Shown here piece after piece: positions 1-4,704 of a stretch of 6,364 bases of DNA. Position numbers and translations under genes: made by a program. The stretch covers positions 1 to 6,364 of the forward strand of contig USSI01000086.1 in assembly GCA_900557315.1 (NCBI GenBank), written 5' to 3'. The first letter of the stretch is position 1. Every line of letters starts with the position of its first letter. The notes beneath the pieces are model-generated. The model was not told the DNA's origin, ran no database searches, and worked only from the letters and a program-made list of their open reading frames with translations. The stretch comes from an uncultured Butyricicoccus sp. (lineage in GTDB: Bacteria > Bacillota > Clostridia > Oscillospirales > Butyricicoccaceae).

Positions 1-245
1 CCCCCATCTCCGACACGACCATCATGGCCTCTGCCGGCGCAAACTGCAACCACATCGAGCACGTCCAGACTCAGCTGCCCTACGCAGTGACCGTTGCCCT
101 TATAAGCTTTGTAAACTTCATCATTGCAGGCTTTGTTAAGAATGCATGGATCTGCCTGCCGATCGGCATCGTAATGACCATTGTCGTTCTCTTCATCCTG
201 CGCTCTACCGTCGGCAAGAGGACAAGCGTTGCAGCCGAAAAGTAA
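1..245 (+). CDS. NhaC-family Na+/H+ antiporter, C-terminal fragment (5' end outside window)
   Basis: This is the last ~81 codons of an integral membrane antiporter; the frame is open from base 3 to the TAA at 243-245, so the gene enters from the left edge. The fragment begins with PISDTTI, followed by a CNHIEHVQTQLPYA stretch. Small residues, SDTT and an HI(D/E)HV-TQ-PYA segment are typical of the NhaC group of sodium/proton antiporters (Na_H_antiporter family), which exchange Na+ for H+ across the cytoplasmic membrane; some relatives exchange organic acids. Two hydrophobic segments follow (AVTVALISFVNFIIAGFV and WICLPIGIVMTIVVLFIL), then a short basic cytoplasmic tail. The ATG at 24 is an internal Met, not the start. 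The gene is followed within 20 bp by a strong terminator and converges on the metallopeptidase gene. The family assignment is fairly sure; the exact substrate cannot be told from the C-terminus. Confidence 0.85.
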   Translation, partial: PISDTTIMASAGANCNHIEHVQTQLPYAVTVALISFVNFIIAGFVKNAWICLPIGIVMTIVVLFILRSTVGKRTSVAAEK

Positions 246-262
246 TAGTTAATAGTATATAG

Positions 263-296
263 AAAAACCGGCGTTGAAAATTCGACGCCGGTTTTT
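263..296. terminator. Bidirectional rho-independent terminator between convergent genes
   Basis: A 12-bp perfect stem pairs 263-274 (AAAAACCGGCGT) with 285-296 (ACGCCGGTTTTT). A G-U and a G-C pair can close it further over a 6-nt AAAATT loop. The arms begin with A5 and end with T6, so the hairpin is followed by a U-run on either strand. It lies 17 bp after the antiporter stop and 9 bp after the metallopeptidase stop, so it probably ends both transcripts. Confidence 0.92.
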
Positions 297-305
297 TATG
301 CGGTT

Positions 306-998
306 TTATGCCGCCAGCAGGATAAATCCCGAAACGATCAGAAACTCCGCAAGCAGGTATGTAAGCATGACTCCGAAGTGCGTTTTAAACGGCCTGCCTT
401 TCCGGAAGCGGACGTAAAACAAAATCGAATCGGATACGAAAAAGCTTATCGCACCGGCATACATTATGGCCGTTGCAAAGCACGGCAGCGTCACGAGCTG
501 GAACACGGTCGAAAGCGCGAATGCCCAGATGCCGATGTCGATTAAAATGCCCGAATTCATAAACAGGCCGAGGATGATGAGCGGGAACGCCGCCATCGAG
601 CCGAACTGCGTCACCGGGATGATGGCCGAGCGCAGGCGGATCGGGAAATACCCGACCGCGTACTGCACCGCGTGCCCCGCCTCATGCGCGGCTACGCCGA
701 TGGACGCGACCGAAGTTGACGAATAGACCGCATTGGACAGACGGATGGTATTGGTGCGCGGGTCAAAATGGTCGCTAAGCTTGCCCGCAACCCATTCGAT
801 GCGCACGCCGGTCACGCCATTCTGCCGCAGCACAGCCTCGGCCGCCTGCGCACCGGTCAGGCCGCGGCGGTTCAGCACCTGCTCATAGCGGCTGAACGTG
901 CTTTTGACCCGCGCCTGCGCCCAGAACGCTAAAATAATGCAGGGCACGACCAGCACAAGATAGTAGATATCGAAACCGTAAAACCCGTAATAAGGCAT
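306..998 (-). CDS. Membrane zinc metallopeptidase: YugP-type N-terminus fused to a YhhN-like C-terminus
   Basis: Residues 1-172 match the YugP type of neutral zinc metallopeptidase: an N-terminal membrane segment (~11-27), a soluble part with the KLSDHFDPRTNTIRLS strand region, the zinc motif HEAGH at 105-109 followed by AVQYA, and two hydrophobic segments (~130-147 and ~152-170) ending in LVTLP. In the usual family TLP leads into a V-E-F-x-A-S element and an ALTYVAA-type C-terminus, and the Glu there is a plausible third metal ligand. Both are absent here. Residues ~177-230 instead read YAGAISFFVSDSILF, then VMLTYLLAEFLIVSG, which resembles the C-terminus of YhhN/TMEM86 proteins (SDS and VMLTY-x-A-x-x-LI-x-x-G). 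GC drops from about 63% (481-900) to about 49% (311-480) at the switch. The ATG at 998 has AAGGAG at 1005-1010, 6 nt upstream. It is last in the operon, 13 bp after fmt. Protease activity of the fusion is doubtful. Confidence 0.85.
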   Translation of the reverse strand: MPYYGFYGFDIYYLVLVVPCIILAFWAQARVKSTFSRYEQVLNRRGLTGAQAAEAVLRQNGVTGVRIEWVAGKLSDHFDPRTNTIRLSNAVYSSTSVASIGVAAHEAGHAVQYAVGYFPIRLRSAIIPVTQFGSMAAFPLIILGLFMNSGILIDIGIWAFALSTVFQLVTLPCFATAIMYAGAISFFVSDSILFYVRFRKGRPFKTHFGVMLTYLLAEFLIVSGFILLAA

Positions 999-1004
999 AG
1001 CTTA

Positions 1005-1010
1005 CTCCTT
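1005..1010 (-). promoter_or_regulatory. Ribosome binding site of the metallopeptidase gene
   Basis: AAGGAG on the minus strand, 6 nt before the ATG at 998. It lies directly after the fmt stop codon, which supports translation as part of the same message and fixes the start of this gene. Confidence 0.85.
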
Positions 1011-1011
1011 T

Positions 1012-1935
1012 TTACTCGCCTAAAATGGTTCCTTTGGGGACTGCATGGCCGCGCAGGAAGTCCGCGCTTTTCATGCGCTTGCCGCCGACGAGCTGCACCT
1101 CGTCCAGCGCGATTGCGCCCTCGCCGCAGGCAACGGTAAGGCCCTTTTTGGGGTCGCTCTCCAGCACCTCGCCCGGCCTGCCCGTGCCGGGAACCGGCTC
1201 GGCGGCGTAAATTTTGAGCCGCGCGCCGGCGAGCGTTGTCAGCGCGACCGGCCACGGGTTGAGCCCGCGGATCAGGCAGCCGATCTCGCGCGCGGACTTT
1301 GCCCAGTCGATAACCGCCATCTGCTTATCCAGCATATGCGCGTAGCAGCTCTGGCTGTCGTCCTGCGGGCGCGGGGTGATGCTGTCCAGTTCGACGAGTG
1401 TGCGCACCAGAAGTTCCGCGCCCGCCTGCGCCAGCCGGTCAAACAGCTCGCCCGCGGTTTCCCGCGTGCCGATTTCGGTCTCGTACGTCAGCAGCATATC
1501 GCCCGTGTCCAGCCCCTCGGCCATCTGCATGGTGGTCACGCCGGCTTTTTCGTCGCCCGCAATCACCGACCACTGGATGGGCGCCGCGCCGCGCCAGCGC
1601 GGCAGCAGCGAGCCGTGCACATTGATGCACCCGCGCGGCGGGATGTCAAGCACCGCTTTCGGCAGCAGCTTGCCGTACGCCACGACGATGATGACCTCGG
1701 GCGCAAGCGCGCGCAGTTTTGCCTGTTCTTCCTCATTTTTGAGCGTTGCGGGCTGGTAAACCGGGATGTCATACTGCAAAGCCAGCTCCTTGACCGGCGG
1801 GGCGGTCAAAACCTGCTTGCGGCCCTGCGGCTTGTCAGGCTGGGTGTACACCGCGCACACCTCGTGCCCCGCGTCAAGGAGCGCCTGCAGGCTCGGCACG
1901 GCGAAATCCGGCGTGCCCATGAATACAATCCTCAT
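1012..1935 (-). CDS. fmt: Methionyl-tRNA formyltransferase
   Basis: Transfers a formyl group from 10-formyl-tetrahydrofolate to the amino group of Met on initiator tRNA, in the cytoplasm, so that translation can start with fMet. The 307-residue length is normal. The N-terminal Rossmann-type domain starts at once with MRIVFMGTPDFAVPSL. The formyltransferase signature INVHGSLLPRWRGAAPIQ lies at 104-121, and GLDTGDM at 141-147. The catalytic Asn, His and Asp correspond to N105, H107 and D143, each one position below E. coli N106, H108 and D144. The C-terminal OB-fold-like domain (about 205-307) includes LIRGLNPWPVA. The ATG overlaps the def TGA in an ATGA (1932-1935), with GGAAGG at 1942-1947 inside the end of def, so the two genes are probably translationally coupled. 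No key residue is missing. Confidence 0.98.
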   Translation of the reverse strand: MRIVFMGTPDFAVPSLQALLDAGHEVCAVYTQPDKPQGRKQVLTAPPVKELALQYDIPVYQPATLKNEEEQAKLRALAPEVIIVVAYGKLLPKAVLDIPPRGCINVHGSLLPRWRGAAPIQWSVIAGDEKAGVTTMQMAEGLDTGDMLLTYETEIGTRETAGELFDRLAQAGAELLVRTLVELDSITPRPQDDSQSCYAHMLDKQMAVIDWAKSAREIGCLIRGLNPWPVALTTLAGARLKIYAAEPVPGTGRPGEVLESDPKKGLTVACGEGAIALDEVQLVGGKRMKSADFLRGHAVPKGTILGE

Positions 1936-2435
1936 TCTGCGCCTTCCTCTTTATCCTCGCCCTGCAGCTCCTCCATATCCACATACTCCTCCACCTTTTC
2001 GGTGAACAGATGGCCGTCCAGATGCTCAGTCTCGTGGCAGAAGCACTGCGCGACCATACCCTCGCCCTCGCGCTCGAACCAGTTGCCAAAGCGGTCCTGC
2101 GCGCGGATTTTCGCCCAGGTCGGGCGGGTAACGTAGCCATAAACGCCCGGCACGGACAGGCAGCCCTCGATCACGCGCTGCTCGCCGCGCCGCTCAATCA
2201 CCTCCGGGTTGACCAGCTCGACCACTTCTTCCGGGTCCTTGTTGACGTCCAGCAGGACAACCACGCGGCGCAGCACGCCGACCTGCGGCGCGGCAAGGCC
2301 CACGCCGCCCGAATTCTCGAGCGTCTCGCGCATGTCGTCGATCAGGGTGTGCAGACGCGCGTCGAATTTCTCCACTTTGCGGCTGCGCTTCAAAAGCTGT
2401 TCGTCGCCCTGGGTCAAAATGTTGCGAAGTGCCAT
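1932..2435 (-). CDS. def: Peptide deformylase
   Basis: A metallohydrolase that removes the N-formyl group from nascent proteins at the ribosome exit, the step complementary to fmt, which directly follows and overlaps it by 4 bp. The three family motifs are present: GVGLAAPQVG (44-53, with Q51), EGCLSVPG (90-97, with metal ligand C92), and HETEHLDG (134-141, with metal ligands H134 and H138 and catalytic E135). Motif III is slightly unusual: the residue before the last His is Glu where Asp is common, and Cys stands before the first His where Gln or a similar residue is usual. The length, 167 residues, fits the family; the end is an acidic tail (about 148-167: VEEYVDMEELQGEDKEEGAE). The ATG at 2435 has GGAGGA at 2446-2451, 10 nt upstream, inside the end of the acetyltransferase gene. 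It is confidently functional by motif content. Confidence 0.97.
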   Translation of the reverse strand: MALRNILTQGDEQLLKRSRKVEKFDARLHTLIDDMRETLENSGGVGLAAPQVGVLRRVVVLLDVNKDPEEVVELVNPEVIERRGEQRVIEGCLSVPGVYGYVTRPTWAKIRAQDRFGNWFEREGEGMVAQCFCHETEHLDGHLFTEKVEEYVDMEELQGEDKEEGAE

Positions 2436-2436
2436 G

Positions 2437-3048
2437 TTAATTCAGTCCTCCATCATTCAGCATTTCCGTGTATCTATGTAAACATTCCTTTATTTTTTGC
2501 CCGTCCAGCTGCGGGAAAGCAGCGACCGGCTGCGCCGGGCCGTCCCCGCCAAGGCGTTTTTCAAACCAGCCGACATCGTGCCAGCCGTCAAATTTCCATC
2601 CCGACCCGTGCCACACGCCCACGAGCGAAAAGCCCAGCTTTTCGTGCAGCTTCTGGCTTTTTTCGTTCGGCAGGGTGACGCAGCCATACAGGATGCGCAG
2701 GCGCTGCTGTTCCAGCAGGTCGATCAGGCACCGGTACAGCGCGGTTCCCACGCCCTGCCCCTGCGCTTCTGGCGCAAGGTAAATGGACAGCTCGGCCGCC
2801 CAGTCGTACGCCGCGCGCTCACGGATGCGGTGCGCATAGGCGTAGCCGATGATTTGCCCGTCCCGCTCGCACACGAGGTAAGGGTGCAGCGCGGCGGTTT
2901 CCTCGATGCGCGCGGCGAATTCCTCCGCCGTGGGCACGTCGTATTCAAATGTGATGACCGTATCTCGGATGTACGGCGCGTAAATGTCCAGCAAAGCGGC
3001 CGCGTCGCGCTCCGCCGCCCGCCGGATGGTATAATCGGGTCGTTTCAC
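2437..3048 (-). CDS. GNAT-family N-acetyltransferase (phosphinothricin acetyltransferase-like)
   Basis: An acetyl-CoA-dependent N-acetyltransferase of 203 residues. The fold can be followed: IRRAAERDAAALLDIYAPYI near the N-terminus, FEYDVPTAEEFAARI, GYAYAHRIRERAAYDW, then AELSIYLAPEAQGQGVGTAL (about 89-108) with the acetyl-CoA pyrophosphate-binding loop Q-x-x-G-x-G/A, then LPNEKSQKLHEKLGFSLVGV and GWKFDGWHDVGWFEKRL. This arrangement is typical of the Pat/Bar (phosphinothricin acetyltransferase) branch, whose natural substrates include amino acid analogues such as methionine sulfoximine; the real substrate here is unknown. About 35 extra residues follow the usual end. The start is GTG (3046-3048) with GAGG at 3056-3059, 7 nt upstream. 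It is the first gene of the operon; its TAA is 1 bp before the def ATG, so it probably shares the message with def and fmt. Confidence 0.9.
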   Translation of the reverse strand: MKRPDYTIRRAAERDAAALLDIYAPYIRDTVITFEYDVPTAEEFAARIEETAALHPYLVCERDGQIIGYAYAHRIRERAAYDWAAELSIYLAPEAQGQGVGTALYRCLIDLLEQQRLRILYGCVTLPNEKSQKLHEKLGFSLVGVWHGSGWKFDGWHDVGWFEKRLGGDGPAQPVAAFPQLDGQKIKECLHRYTEMLNDGGLN

Positions 3049-3065
3049 TTGGTTTCCTCGCTTTT

Positions 3066-3140
3066 CAATGGAAAATGGAGAATGAAAGCCATCCCACGGC
3101 GCAATAATTCTCCATTCTCCATTCTACATTCTCCATTTTA
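3066..3140. repeat. Short heptamer/inverted repeat in a divergent intergenic region
   Basis: On the right side the heptamer ATTCTCC occurs in phase at 3107-3113, 3114-3120 and 3128-3134, with a one-base variant ATTCTAC at 3121-3127. On the left, the reverse-complement units GGAAAAT and GGAGAAT occur at 3070-3083. A perfect 13-bp inverted repeat pairs AAAATGGAGAATG (3072-3084) with CATTCTCCATTTT (3127-3139). The element fills most of the 110-bp gap between the divergent acetyltransferase and thioesterase genes. Similar ATTCTCC-type intergenic repeats are, from memory, scattered in clostridial genomes; that is not checked here. No clear sigma-A promoter could be made out in this gap for either gene. 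Confidence 0.75.
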
Positions 3141-3145
3141 AAATT

Positions 3146-3152
3146 AGGGAGG
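3146..3152 (+). promoter_or_regulatory. Ribosome binding site of the thioesterase gene
   Basis: AGGGAGG, 6 nt before the ATG at 3159. It is the only strong site in the region on this strand and fixes the start of the thioesterase gene. Confidence 0.85.
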
Positions 3153-3158
3153 CACACA

Positions 3159-3551
3159 ATGGAAATTGGCATCAAAGGCGAAAAGAAGTTTACCGTAACG
3201 GCTGACCAGCTGGCCTGCAACGTCGGCAGCGGCCTGGTATCCGTATTTGCAACCCCGATGATGATTGCAGCGATCGAGAACACCGCTGCCGGCAGCGTTG
3301 CGCCCCACCTCGAGGAGGGCAAGACCACGGTCGGCACGCTGGTTAATGTTTCGCACGTATCCGCCACGCCCGAGGGAATGGAGGTGCGCGTCGAGACCGA
3401 GCTGACCGAGATCGCGCCGAACGGCAAGATACTGACCTTCAAGGTCGCGGCGTATGACGAAGCCGGCCTGATCGGCGAGGGTACGCACCAGCGCGCGGTC
3501 GTCGCCAAGGAGCGTTTCGAGCAGAAGGCCGAGGCAAAGAAGAACGCATAA
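3159..3551 (+). CDS. Hotdog-fold thioesterase, FlK (fluoroacetyl-CoA thioesterase)-like
   Basis: A 130-residue single-domain hotdog protein, predicted cytoplasmic acyl-CoA thioesterase. Key parts are VFATPMMIAAIENTA (29-43, active-site helix), TTVGTLVNVSHVSATPEG (56-73) and a C-terminal strand GEGTHQRAVV (107-116). The catalytic Thr-Glu-His of Streptomyces FlK (T42, E50, H76) corresponds to T32, E40 and H66 here at a constant offset of 10, and FlK Gly69 to G59. The FlK Phe36 position, linked to fluoroacetyl-CoA selectivity, is L26 here, so fluoroacetate detoxification is unlikely to be the role and the substrate is unknown. The C-terminal ~15 residues are charged and Lys/Glu/Ala-rich. The gene appears monocistronic, divergent from the def operon and convergent with corA. 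FlK residue numbers are recalled from the literature. Confidence 0.9.
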   Translation: MEIGIKGEKKFTVTADQLACNVGSGLVSVFATPMMIAAIENTAAGSVAPHLEEGKTTVGTLVNVSHVSATPEGMEVRVETELTEIAPNGKILTFKVAAYDEAGLIGEGTHQRAVVAKERFEQKAEAKKNA

Positions 3552-3554
3552 TAA

Positions 3555-3578
3555 AAAGCGCCGCGATTGCGGCGCTTT
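3555..3578. terminator. Hairpin terminator between convergent thioesterase and corA genes
   Basis: A perfect 10-bp GC-rich stem pairs 3555-3564 (AAAGCGCCGC) with 3569-3578 (GCGGCGCTTT) over a GATT loop. On the minus strand the stem runs into TTTTTATTAT, a good U-tract for corA. On the plus strand only TTTCT follows, so it is a weaker terminator for the thioesterase. It begins 3 bp after the thioesterase TAA and ends just past the corA TGA. Confidence 0.88.
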
Positions 3579-3579
3579 C

Positions 3580-4521
3580 TCAATACAGGTTTTTCTTTTT
3601 GAGCATGAACCATGCAAAAAAGCACGCGGCCGCAGAGATCAGCAGCGGAATCCACCAGAAGAAATCCCCCGGGATCGCCTCTCCCCCGATATTCATGCCG
3701 TAGAAGCCAAAAATGATATTCGGGATAGTCATGATAATGGTCAGCACAGTGAGCACCTTCATGATGATGTTCAGGTTGTTGGACACAACCGACGCGTATG
3801 CATCCATCGTACCGGACAAAATGCTCGAATAGATGCCGGCCATTTCGATGGCCTGACGAATCTCGATCAGCGCATCCTCCAGAATGTCGCGGTCGTCCTC
3901 ATACAGCTTGAGCACGCGGCCGCGCAGCACCTTTTCCATGGTCACTTCGTTGCCTTTGAGCGAAGCCGAAAAGTAAACCAGCGATTTGCTCAGCCCGAGC
4001 AGCTGGATGAGTTCCTCGTTCTGCAGCGAATCATACAGCCGCTTTTCAATACGTGTGAAGTCGCGCTCGATCATACGCAGGTTTTTGAGGAAGCGCCCCG
4101 CCACGCGCAGCAGAATCTGGAATACAAAGCGCGTGCGCAGTGCGGTGTGCACGCCCTTGACCGCGCCCTCTGCAATCGAACGCAGGATGATACTGTCCTC
4201 CAGGCAGATGGTGATAACCGCGTTCTGCGCCACCACAATGCCCATTGGCAAGGTGCTGAACATCTGTCCGCCGTCCTCGACCGAACTTTTCTCCACCATC
4301 GGGATGTCCACGATCATCAGCAGCTGATCGTCCTCCGTATCGACGCGCGAGCTTTCCTCCGGGTCGAGCGCCGCGCGGACAAATTCCTCTTCCACATGCG
4401 CGGCTCGGGAAATTGCCTCCAGTTCGTCCGAACTGGGGTGCACCATATTAACCCAGCAGCCTTCCGTGAAGCCGCCGATTTCGGTTACCCGCCCGTCAAT
4501 CGTCTTGTAAAATTCTACCAT
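3580..4521 (-). CDS. corA: CorA-family divalent cation (Mg2+) transporter
   Basis: A pentameric channel-like importer for Mg2+ (sometimes Co2+ or Ni2+) in the cytoplasmic membrane. The 313-residue length fits. A large acidic N-terminal cytoplasmic domain (about 1-180) includes EEFVRAALDPEESSRVD and LLMIVDIPM, followed by long helical segments (IRQAIEMAGIYSSILSGTMDAYASVVSNNLN, starting about 222, given in two parts by residues IRQAIE and SILSGTMD). TM1 lies about 256-274 and ends in the diagnostic YGMN (274-277); TM2 (about 289-306, WWIPLLISAAACFFAWF) precedes the basic end KKKNLY inside the cell. The loop after YGMN is short (IGGEAIPGDFF) and lacks the common MPE sequence. The ATG at 4521 has an AAAGGCGG Shine-Dalgarno, 4528-4535. 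A strong hairpin sits immediately upstream. The specific metal cannot be read from sequence; relatives include ZntB-type zinc carriers. Confidence 0.93.
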   Translation of the reverse strand: MVEFYKTIDGRVTEIGGFTEGCWVNMVHPSSDELEAISRAAHVEEEFVRAALDPEESSRVDTEDDQLLMIVDIPMVEKSSVEDGGQMFSTLPMGIVVAQNAVITICLEDSIILRSIAEGAVKGVHTALRTRFVFQILLRVAGRFLKNLRMIERDFTRIEKRLYDSLQNEELIQLLGLSKSLVYFSASLKGNEVTMEKVLRGRVLKLYEDDRDILEDALIEIRQAIEMAGIYSSILSGTMDAYASVVSNNLNIIMKVLTVLTIIMTIPNIIFGFYGMNIGGEAIPGDFFWWIPLLISAAACFFAWFMLKKKNLY

Positions 4522-4537
4522 ATCTTACCGCCTTTCA

Positions 4538-4566
4538 GCGGCGGCAGCATACCAGTGCGCCGCCGC
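4538..4566 (-). promoter_or_regulatory. Strong leader hairpin abutting the corA Shine-Dalgarno site
   Basis: In the corA message an 8-bp perfect stem GCGGCGGC (4559-4566) pairs with GCCGCCGC (4538-4545); three further pairs GCA/UGC close a CUGGUA loop past one bulged U. The stem ends 2 nt before the AAAGGCGG Shine-Dalgarno region (4528-4535). The 3' arm also contains CCGCC (4540-4544), which can instead pair with GGCGG at 4528-4532, overlapping the Shine-Dalgarno. The two structures exclude each other. The pairing is directly visible; a regulatory role is inference. It does not resemble an M-box. Confidence 0.5.
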
Positions 4567-4652
4567 AAGTGTTTTTCTGTCTTCTACTTCCAGGGTCTGC
4601 ACTCACAGCGATCACACTCCTTTTACGTAAATTTTACAGGGCCATTTCAGAC

Positions 4653-4680
4653 CAAAACAGCCCTGTACAGGGCTGTTTTG
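4653..4680 (-). terminator. Palindromic terminator downstream of ftsZ
   Basis: A perfect 28-bp palindrome: CAAAACAGCCCTGT (4653-4666) is the reverse complement of 4667-4680. It lies 24 bp after the ftsZ TAA-side end of the gene (4705) and its 3' arm ends in UUUUG on either strand, so the U-tract is short and partly in the stem. The sequence TACAGGGC of this palindrome recurs at 4635-4642, giving an alternative partner for one arm. Confidence 0.75.
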
Positions 4681-4704
4681 TCACTTATGTTAACCGTCAG
4701 GAAA

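Noticed and set aside
929..1255. 108-codon minus frame overlapping fmt and the metallopeptidase
   Set aside because: It is an alternative frame of fmt, Arg-rich and without its own ribosome site.
1045..2136. 363-codon open frame on + opposite fmt and def
   Set aside because: It is the antisense shadow of two certain genes in GC-rich DNA; its translation is rich in Arg, Ala and His with no family features and no ribosome site.
2010..3141. Two overlapping + frames (222 and 214 codons) opposite def and the acetyltransferase
   Set aside because: They are shadows of motif-bearing minus-strand genes, with mixed composition and no Shine-Dalgarno.
3049..3158. Sigma-A promoters for the divergent acetyltransferase and thioesterase
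   Set aside because: They must lie here or overlap the repeat, but I could not find a -35/-10 pair with acceptable spacing on either strand.
3065..3655. 196- and 157-codon minus frames opposite the thioesterase
   Set aside because: The plus frame has an ideal Shine-Dalgarno and catalytic residues in register; the minus frames run through repeat and terminator sequence.
4522..4704. M-box or other known riboswitch in front of corA
   Set aside because: The region is too short after the ftsZ terminator and shows only a simple hairpin, without the multi-helix M-box layout.
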